From Lotus japonicus (Eukaryota; Streptophyta; Magnoliopsida; Fabales; Fabaceae), in the NCBI RefSeq assembly GCF_012489685.1, contig NC_080042.1:6884501-6948500 (forward strand): a DNA stretch of 64,000 nucleotides. Direction: 5' to 3'. A model generated the notes under the pieces. The model was not told the DNA's origin, made no database searches, and worked only from the letters and a program-made list of their open reading frames with translations. The translations under genes were made by a program, and so were the position numbers. Shown piece by piece: positions 11,660 through 23,566 of the stretch; position 1 is the first letter of the stretch, and each line of letters opens with the position of its first letter.

Positions 11660-12172
11660 CACTGCGTACAGGTGACTGAAACAACTGCTCATCTTTTCTT
11701 TTCTTGCTCCTTTGCCTGCAATGACGGAAGAAGCCATTTTCTCCAACATGTATTCAATTGCTGGTCACAAACTCAGAGGAAAGGGACATGGGTAATTTTG
11801 ACCTCAGTTATATGGACAATTTGGCACACTAGAAATGCAGCGATCTTCAAAGGGGAAGCATCAATCTCAGATAAGGCTTTGGGTTTGATTCAATTTGAAT
11901 CATGGAGTTGGCTTAAAGAAAAGGTTAAGGGTTTTAGTTGCTCTCTATATGATTGGAAAACACATCCTGAGATTTTCCTTACCTTACTCTAATTTCCAAG
12001 GTTGCTTCAACGGAGTATGGGTTTGGAGATACAATTCAGAGCACAAAACAGAAATCATTTGGTGCAACTATGTTCGTGATTGCTTCTGGAACTAGATGTC
12101 AAATGGGTCTTAATCATAGGAGAAAGGTCTCAAGCACCTGAACTTAACCGCTGGGACCCCTTGGATTCGAGT
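11660..12172 (+). pseudogene. LINE ORF2 C-terminus (zinc-binding RT tail)
   Basis: Open from 11672 to 11992 with ETTAHLFFSCSFA, then IWTIWHTRNAAIFKGE, then SWSWLKEKVKGF and YDWKTHP. This is the typical cysteine/tryptophan-rich tail after the RT of plant L1 LINEs. It lies on the opposite strand to the LINE at 8.4-10.3 kb, so it is a separate 5'-truncated copy. The 3' untranslated part begins after 11992 and is interrupted by a hAT-type element at 12173. Confidence 0.75.
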
Positions 12173-12860
12173 CAGGGACGGACGTAGGTTGAAGGACAGT
12201 GGGGCAAATGCCCCCATGAAATTTGTGAGCAATACATTAACATATACTCTGGTATTATAAGTTGCCCCCACCAAAATTGCTAATGCCCCCATACTTCTAG
12301 AGATACTATAACTACTTGTTATATACATTGGATAATTCTTTTCTTTTCTTAATTTGTAACAGGCGAACGGCTAAATAAAATAGCTTCTATAAATCACTTG
12401 GTTTCCATTTTTCATTACTCTTTTATTTAGCTACAAATAAATTAATCATATTATCAGATTTTTTGTCACTTTGCTTTTCATTTTTGTGCACATTCAAAAT
12501 AAAAAGATATACATGACATAAATATGTAATTTTACTTGATTCATATAAAAAAAAGGCAGTTGATGCACAAAACTTCTGCATGCGTGGGTGCACTAAGGGT
12601 TTGATCACCTGAAGTTTTTACACAAGATGGTGTTTTTAGGACTTGGACCTATGACAATCACGTGTTCTAGTCTAAATAACCTCTTGTGTGATAAAATAAA
12701 AATTGGTTTTCAAAAAGGAATTTGTTTGCAAAAATCTTACTTGGTAAAAAAATAAATGAAGCCTCAAATATTTGACTGTACGTGTAGAGAATAAAAAAAT
12801 GTTGGTAAAGTTTTTAAGTAATATTGCCCCCACAACCAAACATTCCTGGATCCGTCACTG
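12173..12860 (+). mobile_element. Non-autonomous hAT-type element (TIR CAGGGACGGA / CAGTGACGGA)
   Basis: The ends are inverted repeats: the left begins CAGGGACGGACG and the reverse complement of the right end is CAGTGACGGATCC. Both subterminal parts carry tgcccccat / tgcccccac blocks. The flanks are ATTCGAGT (12165-12172) and TTTCGAGT (12863-12870), 7 of 8 matching with two extra A at the right junction, which fits an 8-bp hAT target duplication. No transposase is coded. It sits in the 3' tail of a LINE. Confidence 0.65.
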
Positions 12861-13075
12861 AATTTCGAGTGATGTTTATCATATTTTATTTCTTTATTCT
12901 TTGAACCAGTTCTGGCTAGCACACTGAGTGCCCTGTTTTGCCTCTAACTGTGTTCTTTTTCTTTCTTTTTGCAGACTTGTTCTGATCCTCTCCTCTTTTC
13001 TTCTACTTGTTTTTTTTCATTGGGTGAAGTACCCCTTGTACTTCTTTTATACAATTTGCCCTACCTTAAAAAAAC
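12861..13075 (+). pseudogene. LINE 3' untranslated end with short poly(A)
   Basis: T-rich sequence (ctttttgcagacttg, gtaccccttgtacttc) ending in ccttaaaaaaacac, typical of a plant LINE 3' end. It continues the copy seen at 11660-12172 across the hAT-type insertion. Confidence 0.5.
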
Positions 13076-13703
13076 ACACTGCTGTATCAAGCCTTTTAGC
13101 ATCTACCGGTCCTCCATAAGAAGCTCGGTCGTGCCATGTCGTGCAGTAGAGCCCCAACTACAAGAGGCAGGATATAACCTAGAAAAAGGAGTGAAAATTT
13201 TGGAGAAACAACACAACAACCTTCCCAGAGAGTGCACCAGAAGAGTTATAATTCCAAGAGCGAATTATTTCCTCTTGGTGCGAAGAAGAAGGAACTTCCA
13301 GAAATGATTGATCATTACAGTTGTATTCTCTTATGCAATAAGATGCATGCTATACTTTTCATGGATATTTCATATTAGGTAGCCCCTCCGTTCTTCAAGC
13401 CTATTTAATTGATCACGTCAGTGATGACGGTTTCTCACTAGTAGTGCATTTGAATAGGGCAATTAACTACAACATAGTTGAGTTAACGTTTCAAGGGGTA
13501 TGACTAGAAATTGATGGATTTAACAAATGGTTTGAAATTTAGGGAAAGAAAAGTTAACTGCATTAATAATCCTAAGACCATCATAACATGAGTAATTTTA
13601 TTTCTTTCGTTTCTATTCTTGCTCTCATAGATTGTTTCACAAATCAACCCAACTTTTGGCCTCTTAGACATTACGAGGTTCCCTAAGCTAATGCTTGCTA
13701 CTT
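13076..13703. other. Unassigned AT-rich sequence
   Basis: No coding domain, repeat pair or terminal structure was recognised. A small open frame at 12969-13307 crosses the LINE end and has no domain. Confidence 0.4.
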
Positions 13704-14256
13704 TGTGTTAGAGTCCCACATTGGCTAGAGATGTGACCAATCAAGTGCTTATATATGGTTGTGCAAACCTCAACTCTTGAGCTAGCTTTTGGGTTGAGTT
13801 AAGCCTCCTAATATGGTATCAGAGTCTATCATAGATCCATTTGTTGTTTGTTGTGGGGACCTCCCATAATTTGGCCACCTGTTGTTGTTGATCCCACGTT
13901 CTAGGTTGTTCAGTCATGGACATGAGGGGATGTGTTAGAAGTCTCACATTGGCTAGAGATAGAGCATAGATAACCTTTATAAGGGTGGTGCAAACCTCAA
14001 CCCTTGAGCAAGCTTTTGTGGTTGAGTATAGGCCTCCAAATTTCTAATATGGTATCAGAGCCTATCCTAAATCCATTTGTTGACCTCCCATATTTGGGCC
14101 ACCCGTTTCAATCCACGCTCCAGAAGACCAACTCTGGGCGTGAAGGGGTGTGTTAGAGTCCCACATTGACTAGATATGTGGTCAATCAAGTGCTTATATA
14201 TGGTTGTGCGAACCTCAACTCTTGAGCTAGCTTTTGGGTTGAGTTAGACATCCTAA
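13704..14256 (+). mobile_element. TRIM retrotransposon with three LTRs (LTR-int-LTR-int-LTR), TSD TACTT
   Basis: Three copies of a ~110-130-bp LTR start TGTGTTAGAGTCCCACATTG (13704, ~13928, ~14149) and end in ctaa. The first two are followed by tggtatcagag, the initiator-tRNA-Met primer-binding site. Each internal part (about 100 bp) has a purine-rich end (gggcgtgaagggg or catgagggga) before the next LTR. Perfect TACTT duplications flank the whole (13699-13703 and 14257-14261). It has no coding capacity, as expected for terminal-repeat retrotransposons in miniature. The third LTR makes it a tandem form, normally explained by unequal recombination between LTRs. The middle copy has diverged most. 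Confidence 0.85.
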
Positions 14257-15857
14257 TACTTTGTTCTATTGGCTTTTATAACTGGGACTTCCATCCTATA
14301 TTTTAATTGAGATAGAGTGCACTTACTCTTTGCGCATGTGTGTTTTTATCACAACACCGTTGTTGGGGATCTAAGTTTTGATACATGTTTTAAAATATGT
14401 TGATTTAGGCTATTATTTTTGGTCTGATATGGGCGCACAAACTTTATTAGAGACTGGGCTGACCAAGATTATGTAATGAATGGGCCGGGCAACCCATGGT
14501 TCATTCGGACCAAAACCCAAGTTATAAATACCAAGCACTACCCAAGCGGTAGGGGGACTTATCATTTCACGCATTTTTACTTAACTTGTTCATTTTCGCT
14601 TGCTCTCAACTGGTTAGCCTAAGTCTGCTAGTTCCATACCAGAACAATTTTTATTTTTTAACTTTTATTTTTATTCTTGTACTTGATGTGGAGAAGGTGC
14701 ATGATAATTGGTTTTGTGAAGCCCATTTTGCAGTTTGACTGTGAAATTGAAAAGATAGCTCACAGGTTAGCAAGAAAGTAGAGAAAAAAATTTAAAAGTC
14801 AAGATTGCCTGTGGCTTGAACTAGAGAATCAATTGCTGAAAAAAAGCCAATGTTAAGGTTGAATGGAATTGATTACCTACCTCATCACACGCGCGCATGC
14901 ACACACACGCACACACATCCACACGCGCACACACACACACGCACACGCGCACAGAGGGGAGGTCTGGTTCGATCTCCATGGTGCCTCCATAAAACTCTCA
15001 GTGTGAGTCATTATACATAAAGCAAGCGAAATAAACCATTTGGACTTCAGCGGTTGGCCTTCATAGTGTTTTCTTCCTTGTTTAAGAACAAGGTTATGAG
15101 AATCGATGATGCACCTCCAATTGGCAATCGATCCGCGTACCGAGATCCTTTATAGTGGGGTCGTGTGTGTTAAAGATCAACTAAGAGAAACATGGAACAA
15201 AGAACGTGCGAACAAGCTCTAGATCTGGTACTCTGGCTGCTTTCTTTGCGCTCGATGTCTTTGTAGAGGAGCGAGTCCATCATCTAATACTTGACACTGT
15301 GCTACTTCTTCAGCCCCGAGATTTTAGGCCATAAAAGCCAATTCTAGGCGGTGACAGGTAAGGCTACACGTTCCTGTGTCTGTTCATTAAACGTTGAAGC
15401 AATACACGGAGCGAGTCGGGTTCGCGATGCGAGAGAAATGATATGGAATATTGAAGGGTGCCTAAGAAGCTAAAGTAAGGGGCGAGGGGCAGCGGACCGA
15501 ATAGATTAATTGGTAGGATTGATAAACTAAAATGTTTTTCATAAGATTACCAAAAAACACAAAGAGCTAGAATATGACACCTCACCTTAAAATATTATGT
15601 GGCAGGTTTAAGTGAGAATAAAGAGAAAATGTGATTGCAACACTACAATGCGCTTATCAGAATTATAGGTTTTAAATGTATTTGTTCACATTCATATAAC
15701 TCAACTTATTTGTAACATTATTATAACGGATCAATATTAAATAAAGCACGAGTACATAAAAACAATGCAAAACAGATTCCATTATTTCCTCGATCTCTCA
15801 ACATTTTTCAAGAGAGCTGGCAACTTGTTGAGAATCCGAGCTTCTTATTTGTCATCC
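14257..15857. other. Unassigned region with a CA-rich microsatellite (14885-14953)
   Basis: An irregular acacacgc repeat lies at 14885-14953. The part at 14352-14640 (ttgttgggga..., with ttataaataccaag near 14521) looks like a decayed LTR promoter region but no partner was found. 14950-15760 shows no recognisable coding or repeat structure. It forms the 3' flank of the O-methyltransferase gene. Confidence 0.4.
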
Positions 15858-17739
15858 TTATTTATAAAATTCCATCACTCCCATTACAGACGAGGAACCA
15901 CTGCCGCATGCAAGATGAAATTTGGAAAATCCAGAATTAGAGCACAAGCTTCGAAATTCATTCTCAGTTCTTTCCATTGAACGATGTACCAAAAACATGA
16001 GATTGTCACCAGCACTGACACACTTAGACATAACGCTTGAGTTTGGAACTTCTGGATATATATTTTCCACAATAATCACCTTTCCATGCTCTGGCAAAGC
16101 TTTATGACAATTTCTCAAAAATTTCACACAATCTTCATCGGACCAATTGTGACATGTACGCTGAAATAACCAGAAAAGAAAGACATGATACATACGTGAG
16201 TACTAGAACTTTTTTTTATGTCATATTGAATTCTTTATACCGAGTTGATTCGTGTACCACTCTTTTGTTGTAGATATCTATAAACCTACATTATGTAAGG
16301 ATTTTATACCTGCATAAATTGCAGAGTTTATTTTGTAATAAGTTTTGTAATTTGTGGCAATAAAAAACTACCGCAAATATCAGGATTTGCCACAAAATTA
16401 TAATACACGAATCATTTTTATTCATTATATAAACATAAACTTGATATTTCATTTGGTTCACTAACCTTTAGCATGATGGCATCACCAGATGGAACACTTT
16501 CAAACATATCTCCCGGAACATGCTCAATCCCTTCAAGCCAAGCATGTGTTTTGTAATTATTAATTTTGTCCAAATGAAATTTTAATTAATAAATCCATTT
16601 TGTAAACAATATTGTAGGTTCTAAATAAAAACAGAGAATGATGTATATTACCTGGATGAGGTGGGGCGGTTTGAATTACTTGAGGCAAATCAAAGTTGAT
16701 TCCTTTTATTGAAGGATATTGAGAGAGAATTTGTTCCAAGGCCTGACCTACTCCACCACCAACATCAACCAATGTTGACACTCCCTCAAATCCTTTATAT
16801 ATCTTAAGGATTTGATTCAATTCCAAGGTGCTGGCCCCGGCCATTGCTTTGTTGAACAAGTCATTCAATCCATGATTTTTCTCCATATATTGAAAAGGTA
16901 GCGATCCATAGGCATTTTTGAATTGGTTATTGTTGTTAGGGTCAACAATGGCATCCTTGACATCATTCCTGAAAAAAGAAACAAAATGAGAGATCATATT
17001 AAAAATCAATAAATCCATTTTCTCCAAAATTAATTTTGATACCTAATATCTAAAAGTGTCTCCCCATATATAAGTTTCTCCCTATAAATTGATTCTAAGT
17101 ATTCTAAACATGTTTATATACGCATTGACAAAAATATGGAAATTTATTTTATTTATGAAACAATTTTAAAACTTTGGAAAAACATACATAAAAACCGTGT
17201 TACCCACTTTCTTACCACTTTCAATGTTTAACGAAACGCATTCTAAGTTCTTAGAATTAATAATATAAGAATTTCCCAACATGCTATGAGTTTGAGTAAT
17301 AAATGCTTGATTACCAAATATCGCGAAATCCTCTATGCATTAAAGCGGAGAGGGGTCCCAAAGAGCCTTCATTGTTGTCGGATATAAAGTACTTTCCAAC
17401 AGGTGAGATAGCATAGACTCTTTCTCTGTTACCACCTTCAGTGGTGCGAATGGAGCAAGTTAACAGAGAAAAACTAGCCAACACAGGTAACATCCTTTCA
17501 AGCCTAATGGCCAATTCTGAGTGTTGAAATGGAAGGTGAGAAGCAATTTCAGCAGCAGACAAGCTTGAACCACTTGATTTTTGTGCCTTTGCAATGATAT
17601 CAAACAAATTGAGATCAACAGCAGCATTCAAAATTGCAGGAAAAATTCGACTGAAGCATAGTGACAGAGCAATGGGGTAAGCATCATCAACCTCTGTTAC
17701 TTCAACAGAGTGCTGATTTTGTTTGGAATTGGAACTCAT
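15858..17739 (-). CDS. Chalcone/isoliquiritigenin 2'-O-methyltransferase-like gene, 4 exons
   Basis: Exons on the minus strand are 17739-17315, 16968-16652, 16530-16466 and 16160-15858. All junctions are GT-AG and the sum is 1110 nt, giving 369 aa. An N-terminal dimerisation domain is followed by the SAM-binding loop LVDVGGG at about residues 208-214, GINFDLPQVI, GDMF, and the catalytic region CHNWSDE with His273. Glu301 and Glu332 have the His-Glu-Glu spacing of the plant caffeic acid/chalcone OMT family. It would methylate a phenolic hydroxyl (such as the 2'-OH of a chalcone) with S-adenosylmethionine in the cytosol. CHNW rather than CHDW, SGFSKF near the end, and the C-terminus GVMEFYK favour the chalcone-type branch; substrate cannot be proven from sequence. 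No stop or frameshift was found, so it appears functional. It is the only host gene seen. Confidence 0.85.
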
Positions 17740-17803
17740 TTTTATTCTTGCTACTTCAATTCAGTAACAAGTTGTTGCTTATGTTCTTCAATTTCCGTCT
17801 TGT

Positions 17804-17810
17804 TTATATA
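17804..17810 (-). promoter_or_regulatory. TATA box of the O-methyltransferase gene
   Basis: On the minus strand the sequence ctatataaac ends 65 nt before the ATG at 17739, the usual plant spacing for a short leader. Confidence 0.6.
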
Positions 17811-19839
17811 GAGAGGCAAGATGTTTCAACTGCACATATGCAATCATCAGTTTGAATTAGAGTCAAATTATTTGTGTTAAAATCAAATGACATCATCAAT
17901 GATGTAGCCAGGTCATATATATATATATATATATTTCTATGACTTTTCTTTTGAGTAGAGTTTGTACCTGGACTTTTCTTTTGATGTAACCTGTCCCTTT
18001 CTTTAATTTTTCTTTTAACATTCAAATGTGTACATTATTTATGTCTCTTTTGTCACTAAGAATATATGTTAATTTTTTGTGCATTTTTCAATAATTATAA
18101 ACGTTGCCGTGGTTGACTGGGTACTTGAGATATCATCATGTGCTGTTGTTTTTCTTCAAAATTGTTCATTTTGCCACGACAAAGATTAGTAGTGACACTA
18201 CACTAGAGCAGAAAAGTACACAACCAAGATAAGTGATACTAAACTAGCCGAAATGTGAGAAAAAGCAATTTACATTGGTGGTAGGTTTGATTAGTTTAGG
18301 TGAAATCAATATTTCAAACCTCATTGCCATAAATATAAGTTACAAAACTGTGTGAAGAAGAAGACACCTGAAAATTCGAGAGATAAAAAAATGTGTATAG
18401 GGGATGGGTAAATATAACAAGTTCGAGTTTTGTAGATGGAAAAACTTACGCTTAGAGAGTTAGTCTCACCATGAGATGAATGTTTTCGGCTCGAATAGAA
18501 TTGCCTCCAAAAAATGACACATGTCTCAGACCAAAAACATAAATGAACAAATTTTACATTTTTTTTTTGGTGAAGAATGCCGGCTAGAAACACCAATTAA
18601 ATCAAGTAAAATAAAAAACTACAAACATCTATGAGCTATCTAATACAAACTGAACATAAACAGAAATTAGAAAACACATTAAAAACTCGTAAATACATCA
18701 AATCTCATCAAAATTTATCAAAGTGTATCTGCGACAACATTAGCCTTCGGAAAAAAAATATCCCCAAATCACTTGTGAAAAGGCATAAATAAATTAAAAG
18801 ACGAATTTGGGTTATCAACGGAGCACAAGGGTAGGAACCAGTACAATCAAAATTAGGATCAGACTCAATAATCACTTTTTGGAAATCTTTTAAACACAGT
18901 AAACATAAACCAATTCCACAGCTCAGCATGAAGAAAATAATTTATAGATGCTTCCTCACCCTCCACAAGCTACTCTATTTTCTATACAATAATTTATAGA
19001 GAAAATAATAATTGATACAATGATAATATATTTTAGGGTTTTTAACGGAATTTTGGTTATTAATTAAGATAGTTAGTTTTTTTATTTCTTTCTTATCTCT
19101 AAGAGAAATAGCTACCATAATCAGTCGCGGGTAAATAATTTTAACGTTTATTCCATTCTAAATCTTATATGTTATTATTTGTGATCAAAGCCTTATTAGA
19201 CATTCAAATATTTACAAACCGGTTTGATCACTGATAGAAATATGATGGCTTTCTTTAATATGAGAACGTCAAATTTGTACCGTAGTTTGTCATATTCTAT
19301 GATGGTCGTATTTTTTTTTTTTTGATAAGCATCTATAATGGTCGTATAATTCTTGAAGTGAGTATGCACCATGTGCTCACCTATTTGACTAGATCCGCTC
19401 ACCTACTTAACTGATCAAAAGAGGTAGGCGGAAAGTTGTCACAGTGATCTAGTCCCACAAATTCAGTGTGGGTTTAGATATTAATTGTATAATGATTGTT
19501 GGATAACATGAGAAAAAACCCGCACTACAAGAAAGAACCATTTTACAAAGGAGGACACTAAAATACGGCCAACATAGCCTCCTTCTCACAGCAATTAACA
19601 GCGGATGAGGAAATAATGTTCAGAATTCAAGTGTCAATTAAAGTCTTATATTTATTAAGTATGAGTGATGTGAAATATTTATAAGAGATGTTGCTCATAA
19701 ACTCAATGTCTTACGGTTTTTTGTAAAGATGTGGTGTCTAAATTATTTGATAGTCTTCGGTGTTGGCTCATTAATTAGTTCATGGTCTCATGTTTTGTGC
19801 TCCCTAACTAGTGGTATTAAAGCTTTTGGTTGGATGGTA
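17811..19839. other. Unassigned AT-rich region upstream of the O-methyltransferase gene
   Basis: Contains a (TA)n run at 17914-17933 and several poly-A/T tracts. A CACTACAAGAAA motif at 19523 resembles a CACTA transposon end but no partner end was found. Open frames are short, without domains. Confidence 0.4.
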
Positions 19840-20164
19840 CTCCCTCCGTTCCAAATTATAAGACATAATTTTATATTTTTCATGTTCCTAAATATAATAC
19901 CTTTTTCAATAATTCAGCAAAATATATATATATTGTACTCTTTCATACATATCCCCTTACATTAATTGTATTTTTTCATTTCTAAAATTTTAATTACCAC
20001 CTACCATTAATGTCATTATTACTAGTGAGAGAAAATGACAAGAGGGTAAATATGGAAGAATGTATGCATTTTTTTTAAACTAGTACCCACTAATTGGACA
20101 CATTTAGTGCTTCTTAATAAGCGTCATTTTTGGTTTTAGGTCTTATAATTAGGAATTGATGAAG
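19840..20164 (+). mobile_element. Stowaway-like MITE, TIR CTCCCTCCGTTCC, TSD TA
   Basis: The left end CTCCCTCCGTTCCAAATTAT is mirrored by the right end, whose reverse complement begins CTTCATCAATTCCTAATTAT. TA dinucleotides flank it (19838-19839 and 20165-20166). The 325-bp length, AT-rich interior and lack of coding fit a Tc1/mariner-derived Stowaway element. Confidence 0.8.
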
Positions 20165-20713
20165 TATATCATATATACTTAGTATGCTCTGTGGTTGCAT
20201 TGTATGATCTTCCACATTAGAAAATAGTGTTATATTGTGAAGGTGTTGAACAAGTGTAATATTGTGAAATATTTGTTACTCTTGAAAGGTTCAGGCTTGG
20301 TGTCACTTGGTATTTGAGTGTGGCTGTTGTGACTCACCTCTATTTCCTAGGAACCTACTGTTGCATTGTTTACAGTTGAAATTTTTCCTTGCGACAAGTC
20401 ATGAAAAAGCTCATGCAGTTCAAGATTACAATAGGCGTTTTGGCCTTTGGGCACATACATAAGCATTAGTTGACATGGAAGCAAGGTCTGTGGCAATAGC
20501 AGTGGGCATTGGTTGGCGTTGATACAATGTGTGTGGTAATGACGATGACTAATGAACTTCCGGAGAAAGGCAAAATGGAAGTTGCATCAAAAAATTTCAG
20601 TATGGTTTCAATATGGGGAAATTCTTAAATGCAAGGTATGTGATGAAAGCACACGGGCATTTGTTGAAATGGATGGAAGATGTGTGGGATAGTGAGTGAG
20701 CATTGGTTAGCAT
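20165..20713. other. Unassigned sequence
   Basis: No domain was recognised. Short blocks recur on the other side of the foldback element: gtatggtttc..aaattctta appears near 20600 and again near 21361, so the two flanks may be parts of one old duplicated or retroelement-derived sequence. Confidence 0.35.
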
Positions 20714-21272
20714 CTATGTTGCATGGATATAGGTACGGTACCGGCATCGGGTACTAGTACGGGTACGGGGTACAACATTTTTTGAAAAATCAGGGTACGG
20801 ATACGCCAGTTATATATATATATATATATATATTTAAATATATATATATATATAAATAGAAATAAAATGTTTTCTACCACAATATTATTAATTAAAAATA
20901 TCAAATCTCCTAATGGTCAATACTCATGTGAAAGACCAACATAAAAATCATCACAACCTAATGAAAATCATCAAAATAATATGTAACACCTTAACATATA
21001 TCTTGAAACACATACCACTAGAGATAGTCTTAAGATTGAAAAAACTTAACATAAGATTGAGTAACATGGAAGAGACATAACATAAGACATAACATTTTTT
21101 TTTAAGCATCCGGCGTACCCAAAACGTATCCCGATTTTTTTGTTTGGCGGTGCATTTGGGTACGTACCAGGTACGTACCCACGGCGTACCCATGGCGTAC
21201 CCATGGCGTACCCATGGCGTACCCGTACCCGGTACGGGTACTATGCTATTTTTTGAGTACCGTGCAACATAG
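20714..21272. mobile_element. hAT-type foldback/MITE with GTACCC-rich arms
   Basis: Inverted ends: the left begins CTATGTTGCATGG and the reverse complement of the right end is CTATGTTGCACGG. The flanks are GTTAGCAT (20706-20713) and GTTTGCAT (21273-21280), a 7-of-8 match of hAT-type length. Both arms are rich in GGGTAC/GTACCC motifs. The right arm contains an 11-bp tandem ATGGCGTACCC (about 21181-21225). The centre is AT-rich with (TA)n at 20811-20853. No transposase is coded. Confidence 0.75.
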
Positions 21273-21448
21273 GTTTGCATTGATGCAAGGTGTGTGGTTT
21301 TGTCGGTGGCTAATGAACTTCTAGAGAAAGCAAACTTGGAAGTAGCACCATAAATTTTAAGTATGGTTTCGACATGTAGAAATTCTTAGGATGGTTTACC
21401 TCCAAGTGAAGTGAAATTATTGGGATAGTTTATTTTCAAGTGGAGTAT
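21273..21448. other. Unassigned flank of the foldback element
   Basis: See 20165-20713, with which it shares short blocks. Ends in a purine-rich caagtggagtat directly before a TGTAAG sequence, which could be a decayed polypurine tract. Confidence 0.3.
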
Positions 21449-22015
21449 TGTAAGACTTAGATTTTTATTATTAGAATTATTAATTAATTCTGACTCACGC
21501 TCAGGATTCTATGTAGGCGTGAGGGGGACTTTGACAAGGGAATGGTTAAACTGACTAGTGAAACAATGTAGAATATTTTATATATGTATAAGTATGAGAT
21601 CATAGGCATTTTAAATACTAGTCTGAGTCGTGTTCACACCCGACTAAGGTTCAAAGTATTTGAAAAGTGTTTTTCCCACTACTAGAACATTGTTTAAGCC
21701 CAATTCTGAATTGGCGTGAAAATAAGACCATTAAGGTATTTTTTTGTATGATTGTACGTTCCATTTTAGAACTTTAGACTGTAATATCAATAGGGTTCTC
21801 ATTCTGGAAGCTTGATAAGGTTTTACTTAACCTCTGCAGGGACTTAAGTGAACCCTCGGGCCAAAGGATTTTGTGTTCGGAGCTCCTTTCAGAATTTCTG
21901 TCCGCGATGTCTTACTCCTTTCATCTCTAGACTTATATTCCGTGAAGGAAGTTTTCACAGCCAGAGAATAATTCCCTAATCAGTTCTGTGTCAGATTTTT
22001 TAGTAGACTGCTTCT
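21449..22015 (+). repeat. Decayed LTR-like fragment starting TGTAAGACTTAG
   Basis: The start TGTAAGACTTAGATTTTTA resembles the start of the 3.76-kb element at 718 (TGTAAGGCCCGAGTTTTTA). It also contains an inverted TCACGCTCAGGATTC...GTAGGCGTGAG motif. It is cut at 22015 by a SIRE-type LTR. No right end was identified after 31458. Confidence 0.35.
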
Positions 22016-22517
22016 TGTAAGACCAAGATTTGGTCATGTGGTTCAACTCTATCTTTTGATGATAACAAGTTCATATTTGTGTATGAACAATTATGGTACT
22101 CTAACGTTTGTCTGTTAAGTGTTTGACAAACATGTTCTGATTCTGATTTAAAGACATATCCATTAGAAGTTAAAGACCAAAGAGTAACCAATGTAACACT
22201 TCTGCAATCACTACGTTCTTCTGAACGGTAGTAAATGCTTCAGATGCTCTGAAGATTAAAGCTCTGATGTGGGCTCTGATGATTCAAGTGTTGAAGTTCT
22301 GAAGACCAGAAGTTCCGAGTGAACGGTCTAAAAGCTGAAGACTTGAAGATTCTGAGGTCCAAGTAAAAGCTGGCTCTCAAGACCGGAGTGACTCTGATTC
22401 TAAAGACCCGAAGTTCTGGGTGAACGGTCCAGAAGCAGAAGTTATAAATGTCAGAGGATCCAAACTTCCTTCTGACTCTGATCAAATTACTTCACAAGTT
22501 CCAACATGAAGCGCCGT
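22016..22517 (+). repeat. SIRE-type solo LTR, left part (split by E1)
   Basis: Starts TGTAAGACCAAGATTTGGTC and is similar to the LTRs at 46841-47825 and, in reverse, 38403-39585, 50770-51980 and 61656-62866. The flank CTTCT (22011-22015) pairs with CTTCC after 31458 (4 of 5). Element E1 interrupts it at 22518, leaving GCCGT/GCCGC duplications. Confidence 0.75.
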
Positions 22518-22834
22518 TGTTCCATCATGAACATTGAGATGAGGTATAGTACCTAAGGTGTAAGGAACGTGATGTGAGATTCCTAGGGAGAATGAGAGCG
22601 TAACCGCTTTGGAGAGAGAATAACTGAATTTCAATCTTGTTATTTCATAAATGAGCTAAGAGTCTCTTATAATTGGTATTCCTCCCCTATTTATAGTTGG
22701 GGGAGTTGGGCTTAGCGCCTTTGAATCATCCTAATGTGCAAGTTGGGCCTCCGGGATGAAGGCCAAGTCCCTGGTCCATTCATCGCCCTAGGCCAGCGCT
22801 CCTGGCGAGGGACCTTGGGGTCTCACCTAGTCCA
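22518..22834 (-). repeat. E1 3' LTR
   Basis: About 317 bp and nearly identical to 30428-30746. It includes a ctataaatag TATA-type motif on the minus strand, and ends TGTTCC on the plus strand. Confidence 0.85.
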
Positions 22835-23403
22835 CAAGTCCACAAGACACCGAGCTCGAAGTATGAGAGCTAAGTGTGTCTTTAAACTGAAGAAACAAGG
22901 CGACGACTAAATGAAACTAACTAATGTTAAAACATAAGGTATGAAATCAAAGGACAATTGCCAACATGGCTTGGTAATTTAAAGCTTCAAAATTCAAGCT
23001 TCGAACGTCCCATCACGCTCCACTGGCGGCTTGAGTCCACAAGTGAGCTTGTGGCGATGATGCTTGATCTGCTCGCACTATCGTGGCTACGCACGTGCCG
23101 TGAATCTTGAGATCTCGATGCGCTTAGGGCCTTCGACACGTGGCAGCCTGGGTCTGCAAAATTCAACTGCTCTCCCGAAACGTCCCCTCGAATCCCCACG
23201 AAACCTGTCAATTTTAGATACTAGCCAATTATCTTCAACCATTTGCAATTTCCACTTACTGGGTCATTTCTACTTCCCGAAATCCCGCAACTGCAATCAT
23301 TTCCCCCGTTTTTATTGGGCACGATCTTCCACCTTTCCTCCACATTTTCCAACAACTGCCCCCAACGTCCCTTCACACGTTTTCTTTAATCATTACCTTT
23401 TGC

Positions 23404-23410
23404 TTATAAA
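23404..23410 (+). promoter_or_regulatory. TATA box of E1 large antisense gene
   Basis: ttgcttataaagacg lies 157 nt upstream of the ATG at 23567, followed by a C/T-rich leader. The homologous gene of E2 has a matching cttataag about 150 nt before its ATG. Confidence 0.55.
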
Positions 23411-23566
23411 GACGTTGTTCCCCTTACCCCTTAATCTTTTCACGACGCGCGAATCTCCCTCCGCAGACCACTGTCTTCACTTTCATAGCTTCCCACCCGC
23501 CGCCCTTCCTTCCGACGGACCTTCACACCGTTAAAGTAACCCTTACTCCTTATACCCTTTTTCGTA

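Noticed and set aside
19523..19540. CACTA transposon end (CACTACAAGAAA)
   Set aside because: Only one terminus; no partner inverted end, TSD or transposase found.
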